Shown here: positions 31,822 through 40,076 of the stretch, one piece after another
Layout: each line of letters starts with the position of its first letter
How positions within the stretch are numbered: the stretch's first letter is position 1
From: a virus
Length of the DNA: 44,934 nucleotides
Direction: 5' to 3' (one strand)
IMG/VR virus record: IMGVR_UViG_3300017613_003143
Span: 1 to 44,934 of that record
The notes under the pieces: model-generated
Databases searched by the model: none
Told to the model about the DNA's origin: nothing
The model's input: the letters and a program-made list of their open reading frames with translations, nothing else
Translations under genes and position numbers: made by a program

Positions 31822-33453
31822 TTATTCTCCTATCTTTTTTATAATTCCCCAGTAATCATTATCTGATACTGTATGTTCAATTATTGTTAAATCCCCTATT
31901 TCTTTTATAGTATCTTCCATTAACTGCAAAGAAACACTACAGCCATGAAATGTATTGCCGATGTTGAGGGCGTTTGGTGCTCCCTTATCGTTTGCACGCG
32001 CGTGCATTATGAAATAACCGCCTGTTTTGAGCACTCTTCTGATGTCTCTTAAATATGAAGCAATGATGTCAAAACTGCCAATATGCTGAAATACGATATA
32101 TTCAAAAGCAACATCTACGCTGTTATCTAGTATATTAGATAAAGTAGCGCCATCTAACTCATGATAATCTACATTATTAATACCAATTGCTTGTAACCTC
32201 TGCTCGGCTACTTTTAAAAATTCAGCACTTATATCTGCTGCAATAAGTTTTTCACAATGTCCTGCAATATATTCAGACATTCTACCTATGCCTGCACCTA
32301 GTTCTAAAATTGTACCTACTTTTGTAATATCTTCATATATGCTTTTAAAGCGAGATAAGAAATGTGTCTCATAATCATGTTTCCCAATATTACGCAGCCA
32401 TTCAGGAGAATGTTTTTCATTTCCAGTTATATAAAAGGGTGCGTCTTTAAGCGCACGTTTATCCCAATCATGTTTCATTCTTTTAGCATATTGATCCATA
32501 GTTGCAGGAGTTAACTTAGCATTTATACATTTATATATCCTATTTTTATCCTCTTCAGTAAGATCTTTATCATTTTCTTCTTTTTCTTTTTCTAACTGAT
32601 CTTTCATTTCAGATAATTTCTTTAAATCCAATGAATTATTAAATCTAGAAATAAACTGTTCATATCCTCCAGATTTAAAATTAGCTATTTTTTCTTTCAT
32701 TACTGCAGGATGTGTACCCGGATAATATCTTACTTCCCCTTTTTCTATAGCGCCAGAAAATATATAAACATAATCACAAAATTCTTCGCCAAATTTTTCT
32801 TTCATTTCCATCATCTTAGGATCCGGAAAACCAATATCCGTATACAGGTGTGTAAAATCCCATTCTTTCTGCCATCCCGTTTTACCTTCTTTAACTTTAC
32901 CATAATGGAATACTCTAACATCAGGTGTAAGTTCCACTAATCTACTAGGATCTCCACCACTTAATTCCGCAGCATCCCCACATAGCCACCAATTTGTACC
33001 ACGTCTTGCAATGCGTGTAGCTTTTGTATAACAAAAATCAAATTCAGTTTCATAATTCGCCATAAAATGATAATAATGAGTTTTAAAAGCATCTATGGGT
33101 TTATCTAAGGCATCTGTTAATGCTTTTCTTATAGTTTCATAATCTTTTTCATGTATCACTTCATCCGCTTGTAATTGCCAATGCCATTTAGTAGTAAGAT
33201 GTGGAATACATGCATTACCTCTCTGACTTAACTGGGAATGATGAGTAACCCATTCATCTCTTATAATTTTAATTTTATCAGGGTATTTCTCTTTTAACTT
33301 TTGAAGTATCTCTAATGTATTATCATCTGAACCACATTCATTTATTACAATTTGGTCTGCAATAGGGATGGCCGATTCAATTGATTCAACAAATGGATAA
33401 TCATATTTAACACCATTTCTAATAAAACAATAAATACCAAGTAAATTATCCAT
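31822..33453 (-). CDS. Bifunctional glycosyltransferase (GT-A) and SAM methyltransferase
   Basis: This 543-residue fusion has a family-2-like glycosyltransferase (1-250; IVINECGSDDNTLEILQKL, HWQLQADEVI as the DxD-like site). A charged Lys/Glu helix, likely coiled coil, follows (275-300). A class I methyltransferase (about 360-543) has SAM motif GTILELGAGIGRM (380-392), AADISAEFLKVA and a CSVSLQLMEDTIKEIG tail. It may add a sugar and methylate it or its acceptor, for example to cap a chain. No frameshift is apparent. It abuts neighbours by 0-2 nt. Confidence 0.85.
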   Translation of the reverse strand: MDNLLGIYCFIRNGVKYDYPFVESIESAIPIADQIVINECGSDDNTLEILQKLKEKYPDKIKIIRDEWVTHHSQLSQRGNACIPHLTTKWHWQLQADEVIHEKDYETIRKALTDALDKPIDAFKTHYYHFMANYETEFDFCYTKATRIARRGTNWWLCGDAAELSGGDPSRLVELTPDVRVFHYGKVKEGKTGWQKEWDFTHLYTDIGFPDPKMMEMKEKFGEEFCDYVYIFSGAIEKGEVRYYPGTHPAVMKEKIANFKSGGYEQFISRFNNSLDLKKLSEMKDQLEKEKEENDKDLTEEDKNRIYKCINAKLTPATMDQYAKRMKHDWDKRALKDAPFYITGNEKHSPEWLRNIGKHDYETHFLSRFKSIYEDITKVGTILELGAGIGRMSEYIAGHCEKLIAADISAEFLKVAEQRLQAIGINNVDYHELDGATLSNILDNSVDVAFEYIVFQHIGSFDIIASYLRDIRRVLKTGGYFIMHARANDKGAPNALNIGNTFHGCSVSLQLMEDTIKEIGDLTIIEHTVSDNDYWGIIKKIGE

Positions 33454-33455
33454 TA

Positions 33456-33875
33456 TTATCCCTTTTTGTTTTTTCTCTCAATTGCTTTTTGTGTAACTGT
33501 TTCTCTCATAGACGGAGTATTTTCATAACTATAGCCTGCATGTTTCTTTTTAAGTTCTTCATTTCGAGCTTTTACTTTTCTACCAATAGGAACACCGTTC
33601 CATTGCCCATCTATTACAAAAGAATGAGTATCATTTGGCGGTAATATTTCTAAAATACCATCTTTACAATCGGGACAATTAGGATGTGCTTCAAAATACT
33701 TTACAGTAGCCTCAAATTCCTCATCACAGAGATTACATACTCTCGGTACTCTATGTATTACTGATCCTTGTAATTCTACATCACACAAAGGGCATTTACC
33801 AGGAAAATCATATGAATTTCCATCTGTAGAACAAAAATATCTAGGTGTAAATTCCTCTTCAATTATTTTACGCAT
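33456..33875 (-). CDS. Multiple zinc-ribbon protein (139 aa)
   Basis: Seven cysteines lie in the first 70 residues: C15, then CPLC (28, 31), CNLC (47, 50) and CPDC (67, 70). They suggest two zinc ribbons. A basic tail (RKVKARNEELKKKH) follows that resembles the FmdB-like small zinc proteins encoded near phage structural genes. A nucleic-acid- or protein-binding role is likely; nothing more specific is visible. It overlaps the GT gene upstream by 8 nt. Confidence 0.7.
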   Translation of the reverse strand: MRKIIEEEFTPRYFCSTDGNSYDFPGKCPLCDVELQGSVIHRVPRVCNLCDEEFEATVKYFEAHPNCPDCKDGILEILPPNDTHSFVIDGQWNGVPIGRKVKARNEELKKKHAGYSYENTPSMRETVTQKAIERKNKKG

Positions 33876-34812
33876 TGTGATATCCTTTTAAAATTTTACG
33901 TAGTGTTTTAAAGGTAGAAAATGCATTGTACTTAATAGCAGTGCATTTACCATTAACTTTCAAATCAAATATATCTTTAGCTGTGAAATTTAATATAACT
34001 TGCGTTAAATGATCAGCTAACACTTTAACATCGCCATCGCGTGCTATAAGACAATTTACATTGTTTTCCATAAAATCTGATCCTCCTCCACCTGTATAAC
34101 CTATAACAATAGTACCTAGAGCCATAGCTTCTAATGGAGGTAAGCCAAAACCTTCTGGATAAGAATGTGCTATAAAGATATCAGTATTATGTAAAGCATG
34201 CGCGAATGTTGCTTCATCAGTATCACTATGAAATGTAATATTAATCTTTTCTTGTATTTCAGGCATTAACAATGGCTTTATTTTCTCCCAAACCCCCGCA
34301 CCATCTTTTCGAGATTGTATCAATACCTTATACTTATCTTTTTTATTTTCTTCATCTAATAAGGAAGGAGAAAAATCTGAAAATGTATTTGTAAAAGCTC
34401 TAGATAAATAAGGGCTGACTATCTCTCCTTCTGCTTTACAGAATTGCTTACAAAAATTACTGTTATACCAGAATTTAACGTGCTTAGCATAGTTACCTTT
34501 AAAAAATACGTGCCCTTGTATGTATGCAACCACATGTTTAGCAGGTACGGTATTCAATGATTCAATATCTTCATACCCTACTAAAAGAAATACTTCTCTT
34601 CCTGATGTTGTTAGATATGCTTGAAAAGCAGTAGTAGTCATTTCTTTACAATTATGTTTAAACCAACTTATCTCTGGGATTTTATCTCCCGGATATATCA
34701 TAAATACGTCATACCCCATTTGTTGCTCTAACATTGCAAGTTGATAATGTACCTTAATTCCTCCACATACATCAGTATTATATGGTAATGAATGTACAAT
34801 AATATCTTTCAT
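33868..34812 (-). CDS. GT4-type (GT-B fold) glycosyltransferase
   Basis: The 314-residue protein has a GT-B fold. The C-terminal lobe carries FIAHSYPEGFGLPPLEAMALGTIVIGYTG (about 223-251), the nucleotide-sugar-binding EGFGLPPLEAM element of family 4. The N-terminal lobe begins IIVHSLPYNTDVCGGIKVHY. The donor is unknown. It is one of several GT4-like proteins in the locus. It overlaps the zinc-ribbon gene by 8 nt. Confidence 0.85.
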   Translation of the reverse strand: MKDIIVHSLPYNTDVCGGIKVHYQLAMLEQQMGYDVFMIYPGDKIPEISWFKHNCKEMTTTAFQAYLTTSGREVFLLVGYEDIESLNTVPAKHVVAYIQGHVFFKGNYAKHVKFWYNSNFCKQFCKAEGEIVSPYLSRAFTNTFSDFSPSLLDEENKKDKYKVLIQSRKDGAGVWEKIKPLLMPEIQEKINITFHSDTDEATFAHALHNTDIFIAHSYPEGFGLPPLEAMALGTIVIGYTGGGGSDFMENNVNCLIARDGDVKVLADHLTQVILNFTAKDIFDLKVNGKCTAIKYNAFSTFKTLRKILKGYHNA

Positions 34813-34814
34813 CT

Positions 34815-35255
34815 TTACTCCTTTATTAAATCAGTATCCAAATACTGATAACCGCATGTAGGACAAAAAGAAATTGATCCGCCTGTTCTGAGCTTTTCTT
34901 TAAACTGTTTTGGATCCGTGCAAGGTTTCCCTGTACCAGGTGCACTATGAGGAGAAGATACTTTATCGTCATCAGCTTTTGAACGTAACAAATCATTTCT
35001 TTTTTGTATATCTGTGGGTGCCGTGTTTATTTCACTTTCATCATATTGTTCTTCAGGAACAACAGTAGCAACGGCTTTTGCAAAGTTCTCTTCATATGAT
35101 GTACGATTGGTAAGATCCCGTATAGTGAACTTATGCGCTTCCTCTTCTTTATCACTAAATGCCGCGCCTAAGATCACCTCAAGATTATTATCATTAAGCC
35201 AATCCTTTTCAGGTTCTTCAAAAGTAATTTCAAAAAGTTTTGTTACTTGTGGCAT
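34815..35255 (-). CDS. Hypothetical protein with C-terminal CxxC (146 aa)
   Basis: The acidic protein begins MPQVTKLFEITFEEPEKDW and has a charged, probably disordered middle (SPHSAPGTGKPCTDPK). It ends with SFCPTCGYQYL, half of a zinc ribbon. No enzymatic motif is visible. It lies two bases from each glycosyltransferase neighbour, so it belongs to the operon. It could be a regulator or small structural protein; this is uncertain. Confidence 0.65.
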   Translation of the reverse strand: MPQVTKLFEITFEEPEKDWLNDNNLEVILGAAFSDKEEEAHKFTIRDLTNRTSYEENFAKAVATVVPEEQYDESEINTAPTDIQKRNDLLRSKADDDKVSSPHSAPGTGKPCTDPKQFKEKLRTGGSISFCPTCGYQYLDTDLIKE

Positions 35256-35257
35256 AA

Positions 35258-37171
35258 TTATTCTCCAAATATTAATTCTTTTGCTTGTCTTCCAATTAAA
35301 TTCATATCAAACTGTTTTGCTTTTTCAACAGATTTTTTACCTTTTTCTTTTACTTGATCGGGATGTTCAAAAACATAACGTAAAAGCTTACGCAAATGAG
35401 ATACACTAGGTTTTGCCCATTTACCCCCTATAAAATTCTTATAGTAAGGTAAATATTGTAAAGGAATGTCTTCTAAATCATAATCAATAAGCCACCCGTT
35501 AGTATCGTCAACTAAGTCCAAAGTACCACTATACCCAGTAACTATTGGAGGTTTACCACATGCCATGCCTTCCAATATAGGCAAACCAAACCCTTCTGCA
35601 CGAGTAGGTAATACAAATACATCAAAATTATTTATTATGTTAGGAAAAATTTCATCAGGAATGCCACCAGACGTAACAAAAGTAGCTGGTCTTTTCTTGC
35701 CAGGTACAAATGCATTAAACCATGTTTCTACATCTATATTATTCCTTTTCAGATTAAATAATAAAGAAGGACATTGAAGAAATAATCCTACTTTTTCATC
35801 TATATCAAATTCCTGTATAAAAGCTTTTAATAATATATCGGGGCCTTTCCTGTCAGAAAAACTGAACACAGAATAAAACATGAACTTGTCTTGCATTTCT
35901 TCTTGCAAAGGGTATGGTTTAACATCTGGGCTATAATGTTCAGTATCTACGCAGTTAGAAAGTATGGTAACAGGCACTGTTACGCCCCCTTCAACTAATA
36001 CGTTTTTAACAAAAGTGGAAACAGCAAATACTTGATCTAAATGATTTAATTGATCTACCCATAACGGATTTAATTTACTACTTTCTAATGCGACATATCC
36101 AATTCTCTGATTACCAGGAGGCATCATATACATGTGATCACCTTCACTATGTCGTATTACTGTTCTATTCCAATAGTCATTGGGTTTCAATATCATTTTC
36201 TTTATGCGCCAATCCTGCATATTAGCTGTTTCATGGTATTCTTCAGGTGCAATAGATACATCTACACCCGCATTCTCTAAACCTATTGCGAGTCTGCGTA
36301 GTGAACCGCTGAATGACCAATCCCCATATATTTTACCATGTAATAAAACCTTGCATTTGTTGTTAGCAGTTTCAGGAAACTCAAAAGGTTTTCCATACTT
36401 CTGATAAAATTTAAGTTGATTCTTATCGCTTATCTGTTTTTTCAATGCATCTTGGTCTTTGTAAATACTTTTACCAGTAGTGTTTTCATAATGTATAGCT
36501 TTTGCAAGAGGGCAATATATTACTTTATAACCAGCTAAGTGGGCTCTGTAACAATAATCAGTTTCCTCAAAAAATGCAGGAGAAAATTGTTCATCAAATA
36601 ATCCTAATTCCTTAACAGTTGCATTCTTAATAAAGAATAACGCGCCTGTAACATATTCTTGTTCCCCTTCAGTTAAAACGAAAAAAGGATCATCCATTTT
36701 AGCAGATGTTCCTTTATGTTGTCCCCATCCCAGCATATTAAGCCACGCACCTGCATGCTGAATCCTACCATCCGGAAAAAGTAATTGACCTCCTACAATA
36801 CCAACGTCTTCACTTTTATATGCGGTGTTCCTTAATGAATCCCAACAATCATCTAAAAATTCTATATCATTATTAGTAACTAGAATATCTGTAATCTCTT
36901 CCGACTCTAATGCATACTTTATGCCCTGATTTACAGCTTTTGAAAACCCAAGATTTGTTTCATTAGTAATGCAATAAAATTCTACGGCATCACTACTTTC
37001 TAGCCCTGCTAGATAATTCTTAGTATCAATATCTGAACCATTATCTATAAATATAATTTGCGTTTTAGTATAATTTTGTACTTTTTGTGCTAGAACTGAA
37101 TTAACAAACTTCTGTGTGAACATAAGTTGATTTAAAACAGGTACGATTATTGATAATATATTTTCGCCCAT
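35258..37171 (-). CDS. Bifunctional GT2-GT4 glycosyltransferase
   Basis: The 637-residue protein has two catalytic units. Residues about 1-255 are a GT2 with LSIIVPVLNQLMFTQKFVNS, FIDNGSDIDTKN, ILVTNNDIEFLDD (DxD-like site) and FSPAFFEETDYCYRAHLAGYKV. Residues about 270-637 are a GT4 with FYSVFSFSDRKGPDILLKAF and FVLPTRAEGFGLPILEGMACGKPPIVTG. Such two-domain enzymes often build alternating linkages of a polysaccharide. The ATG at 37171 follows AGAGAG. Confidence 0.88.
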   Translation of the reverse strand: MGENILSIIVPVLNQLMFTQKFVNSVLAQKVQNYTKTQIIFIDNGSDIDTKNYLAGLESSDAVEFYCITNETNLGFSKAVNQGIKYALESEEITDILVTNNDIEFLDDCWDSLRNTAYKSEDVGIVGGQLLFPDGRIQHAGAWLNMLGWGQHKGTSAKMDDPFFVLTEGEQEYVTGALFFIKNATVKELGLFDEQFSPAFFEETDYCYRAHLAGYKVIYCPLAKAIHYENTTGKSIYKDQDALKKQISDKNQLKFYQKYGKPFEFPETANNKCKVLLHGKIYGDWSFSGSLRRLAIGLENAGVDVSIAPEEYHETANMQDWRIKKMILKPNDYWNRTVIRHSEGDHMYMMPPGNQRIGYVALESSKLNPLWVDQLNHLDQVFAVSTFVKNVLVEGGVTVPVTILSNCVDTEHYSPDVKPYPLQEEMQDKFMFYSVFSFSDRKGPDILLKAFIQEFDIDEKVGLFLQCPSLLFNLKRNNIDVETWFNAFVPGKKRPATFVTSGGIPDEIFPNIINNFDVFVLPTRAEGFGLPILEGMACGKPPIVTGYSGTLDLVDDTNGWLIDYDLEDIPLQYLPYYKNFIGGKWAKPSVSHLRKLLRYVFEHPDQVKEKGKKSVEKAKQFDMNLIGRQAKELIFGE

Positions 37172-37209
37172 ATCACTCTCTTTTATAATGTTAAATTTAT
37201 TACTATTCT

Positions 37210-37491
37210 TTACTTAGGGTCGACTTTAAACTTAGGATCCAATACTTCCAATGCATCCTCTATTAATAAATGTCGAAGGATATTCTGCGTTTCTAAATAT
37301 TCTAGATCGCTTGAATATATTCCAGGTTTGCCAGATGTAAACAAAAAAGGAAGCAATAAGCACAATTCTTGTACTGTAATGTCTTCCTCAGGTTTGAAGG
37401 TCCATTTACGGGGAACAGGCCTTTTTATTTTTTCTACAATAAACCCCATCACCTTTAATGGAACTTTAATTGGTTCTTCTGTTGACGTCAT
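37210..37491 (-). CDS. Hypothetical protein (93 aa)
   Basis: The small protein begins MTSTEEPIKVPLKVMGFIVEK, with a hydrophobic helix-like stretch (ITVQELCLLLPFLFTSGK, 48-65) and a C-terminal helical part. It could be globular or membrane-associated; the hydrophobic stretch is too short to be sure. No family is recognised. It overlaps the upstream glycosyltransferase gene by 4 nt (ATGA) and is separated from the next gene by a 38-nt gap. Confidence 0.65.
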   Translation of the reverse strand: MTSTEEPIKVPLKVMGFIVEKIKRPVPRKWTFKPEEDITVQELCLLLPFLFTSGKPGIYSSDLEYLETQNILRHLLIEDALEVLDPKFKVDPK

Positions 37492-38696
37492 GTTTTCACT
37501 ATCCTTAATCCTGGTGTTGCTTCTACTGCGCCAGGTGTAATTTCTATTATTTTTTGAATTAATAGGTCATAAGAATTTTTAAATCCAAATTTTTCTTTAA
37601 ATATAGGTACATATTCTTCTGCCCTTGCTTTATACGCGTCATAATTCATATGACATTTCTTTAATTCATTTGAAACATCGCCAGGTGTAACCATTGCCCA
37701 CCTAGAGCCTGTAGGAAATATCCCTTTATATGATTGTATTACTTCTGCCGCTATTTTTTCCATTTTAACGGGTAATAAAGTTGAATATTTTTTATTTATA
37801 AAATCTTTATAACTAGACCAATCAGGAGCAATCACAGGAACACCACAGGCAGCAGCTTCTGCTAAAGACCTTCCCCAACCTTCTCCACTAGTTAATGTAA
37901 TGAATGCCTTAACTGTTGGATGTGTATACATTCCAGCTAATTGTTCATCACTTAAATCGCCATGTACAAAATATACAGGAGGAACACCTTCATCACCATT
38001 ATTTTTAATAAGGTCTTTAAATCTCTTTAATGTAAAATAAGAATCGGGAGTCTCCGTATTCATTGAATACGTTTTTATAATCAATCCCACATCTTTAGTA
38101 TATCGGAATGTATCAATAAACTGCTTTATTAAAAACCCTATTTGTTTCCTGTCTTTATAAATATCGTAAGGAAGCCATTGCCCCATTGTGAGGAAATTAA
38201 AATTTGTAGTAATATCAGGTATTTCAAAAGGTGGAGCTTTATCATTATAAATATCAGTTTTAACACCTTCAGGACAAACTAATATAGGAACTGATACTCC
38301 AGATCTCTTAAAAAGCTGCATCCCAAAAGTAGAAGGTACGACAACTAAATCCATAGTATTACATTTCTTAACCCATTCTTCCGGCATAGTCTCACTTTCA
38401 AGCCCTGCAGAAATGCCTACATTATATTTTCCTAATTTTTCAAATTCAGAAGGCAATCCCACATGTATAAAAATTGAATCTTTCTGTTCTACTTTATTCT
38501 GTGAGCAAAACCTCAATATATCCAACATTTGTGTATCAAGATTTGAAGTTAAAGAAGATTCTCCCCAACGCGTTGGATGGATATTTATATTAAAAGATCC
38601 TGCGTCCCATAACGCTTTTAATATATCGCGAGAATGTTCCCCATAACCACTGCGTGAATATAAGGATGCTCTTAAAAATACATTACGCTTTAACAT
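37488..38696 (-). CDS. GT4-type glycosyltransferase
   Basis: The 402-residue GT-B protein begins RNVFLRASLYSRSGYGEHSRD. Its donor-binding region reads VKAFITLTSGEGWGRSLAEAAACGVPVIAPDWSSYKDF (about 265-302); the EGWGRSLAEA element corresponds to the EGFGLxxLEA of GT4 enzymes. Related proteins are found in LPS and capsule clusters. It overlaps the upstream GT4 gene by 14 nt. Confidence 0.85.
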   Translation of the reverse strand: MLKRNVFLRASLYSRSGYGEHSRDILKALWDAGSFNINIHPTRWGESSLTSNLDTQMLDILRFCSQNKVEQKDSIFIHVGLPSEFEKLGKYNVGISAGLESETMPEEWVKKCNTMDLVVVPSTFGMQLFKRSGVSVPILVCPEGVKTDIYNDKAPPFEIPDITTNFNFLTMGQWLPYDIYKDRKQIGFLIKQFIDTFRYTKDVGLIIKTYSMNTETPDSYFTLKRFKDLIKNNGDEGVPPVYFVHGDLSDEQLAGMYTHPTVKAFITLTSGEGWGRSLAEAAACGVPVIAPDWSSYKDFINKKYSTLLPVKMEKIAAEVIQSYKGIFPTGSRWAMVTPGDVSNELKKCHMNYDAYKARAEEYVPIFKEKFGFKNSYDLLIQKIIEITPGAVEATPGLRIVKT

Positions 38697-39945
38697 TATT
38701 AACCTCTTCTTTATGTGGTAATGAGAAAAATCTATATGGTTTAAAATTATAATTTTTACCTTTTACTTCCTTCAAAAAAGAAGTCCATTTAGCAATAGTA
38801 CCAGTAACATTATAATTTTTAGAAATGTGCTCTCTTCCTATCTTCCCCTTCTCACTAAGGGCGCCAGTTTTTTTATCTGCATATGCTGTTTCAAATGATT
38901 TTACAATTTGATCATGTGATACAAGATCTTGATATATATAAGAATTTCCTGGAACCCCTAATATTTGTTGGATTATAGGTTCTAATAAATATCCAGCATT
39001 TCCTTGTTCTGTTATTACCTGTTCTGTCATTCCGCCAGTATTTGTTACAATCACTGGAGTTTCTGTAAGTAAAGATTCCCCTGTAGATAATCCAAACCCT
39101 TCATTATAGGAAATATTAACTGTAACATCTGCTACATTATATAATTTCTGTAATAACTTTGAAACATCTTTTTGAGAACTAAACACTATAGGAATATCAG
39201 GTGAAGGAGTTAAATCGTCATGTACAGACAATAAATCAAACCCTCCTTGGGCTATTGGGTCTGTATGCATAATTAACATGGTATTTTGATTATTACCCCA
39301 AAAATCATGAAATGCCCTTATGAGATCAGCACCTCTTTTACGATGTAAATTTCTATTATTCCATAAAAATATAAAATCAATATTATCTCTTTTAGCACTT
39401 CTCAATAAATCGTCTTTTAAACTACCATAATCTGCTTCTTCTGTTTTTACAAATTCTTCATCGTCATATCCATGAGGGATCCAAGAACATTCCCAGCCAC
39501 TTGATTTATACATATCATATGCAAACTTTGTTATCAAAACAAGTTCATCACATGCTTTATACCAAGGAGTATTGAATTGCGGAAAAGGATAATTATCCCA
39601 AAGATGATAATATACAAGAGGTGAGTTTCTACGAATATCAGAATCCATAGAAAATAAATAAGTAAAAAATCTAGGATCCCCAAAAGGAATTACAATATCA
39701 GGTTTTTCATATGCTATTACTTCCCTTAAAATGTTTGAATCACCATAATCAAAACGTGGGTATATCCTAACTCCTTCGAACATTACAGGTCTAGGATCTT
39801 GCGCAAGTATACCTTGCCCAATTTGTACTACTTCAAAATCAGGATTCTTAGCTAACGCGGTTAATAACTTGCGTGCTTGTATCCCTACGCCTGTATACAT
39901 TCTTATATCATCTGAAACCATCAAAATTTTAATTTTTGAATCCAT
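38683..39945 (-). CDS. GT4-type glycosyltransferase, first gene of the glycan locus
   Basis: The 420-residue GT-B protein begins KIKILMVSDDIRMYTGVGIQARKLL, a typical N-terminal acceptor lobe. The C-terminal lobe has FLWNNRNLHRKRGADLIRAF (about 194-213) and VTVNISYNEGFGLSTGESLLTETPVIVTNTGG (about 285-315). GAGG lies five bases before the ATG. It is the first gene after the virion-gene terminator and probably the first read from the promoter-like motif at 40007-40018. Confidence 0.88.
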   Translation of the reverse strand: MDSKIKILMVSDDIRMYTGVGIQARKLLTALAKNPDFEVVQIGQGILAQDPRPVMFEGVRIYPRFDYGDSNILREVIAYEKPDIVIPFGDPRFFTYLFSMDSDIRRNSPLVYYHLWDNYPFPQFNTPWYKACDELVLITKFAYDMYKSSGWECSWIPHGYDDEEFVKTEEADYGSLKDDLLRSAKRDNIDFIFLWNNRNLHRKRGADLIRAFHDFWGNNQNTMLIMHTDPIAQGGFDLLSVHDDLTPSPDIPIVFSSQKDVSKLLQKLYNVADVTVNISYNEGFGLSTGESLLTETPVIVTNTGGMTEQVITEQGNAGYLLEPIIQQILGVPGNSYIYQDLVSHDQIVKSFETAYADKKTGALSEKGKIGREHISKNYNVTGTIAKWTSFLKEVKGKNYNFKPYRFFSLPHKEEVNNVKA

Positions 39946-39969
39946 GTAAACCTCAAGATATGTTTAAAT

Positions 39970-40009
39970 TAAAAAAAAAAGTAGTAATTGCGGCATAACA
40001 TTACTACTT
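39970..40009 (-). terminator. Terminator hairpin at the end of the virion genes
   Basis: On the minus strand AAGTAGTAAT (40009-40000) and ATTACTACTT (39988-39979) form a perfect 10-bp stem with an 11-base loop, followed by a run of about ten T. It lies about 70 nt downstream of the tail fibre stop and separates virion from sugar genes. Confidence 0.85.
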
Positions 40010-40018
40010 ATATACACG
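40007..40018 (-). promoter_or_regulatory. Promoter-like motif overlapping the terminator
   Basis: Minus-strand CGTGTATATAAG lies just upstream of, and overlaps by three bases, the hairpin at 39979-40009. It matches the motif family of the other gaps. A start six or seven bases after TATAAG would fall near 40000, after the first arm of the hairpin, so its transcripts would not form the terminator. Confidence 0.55.
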
Positions 40019-40076
40019 AATAAATATAATTCGGAACATTTGCCCTTCTTATGAATGTGCTATAAAAAAAATCTTA

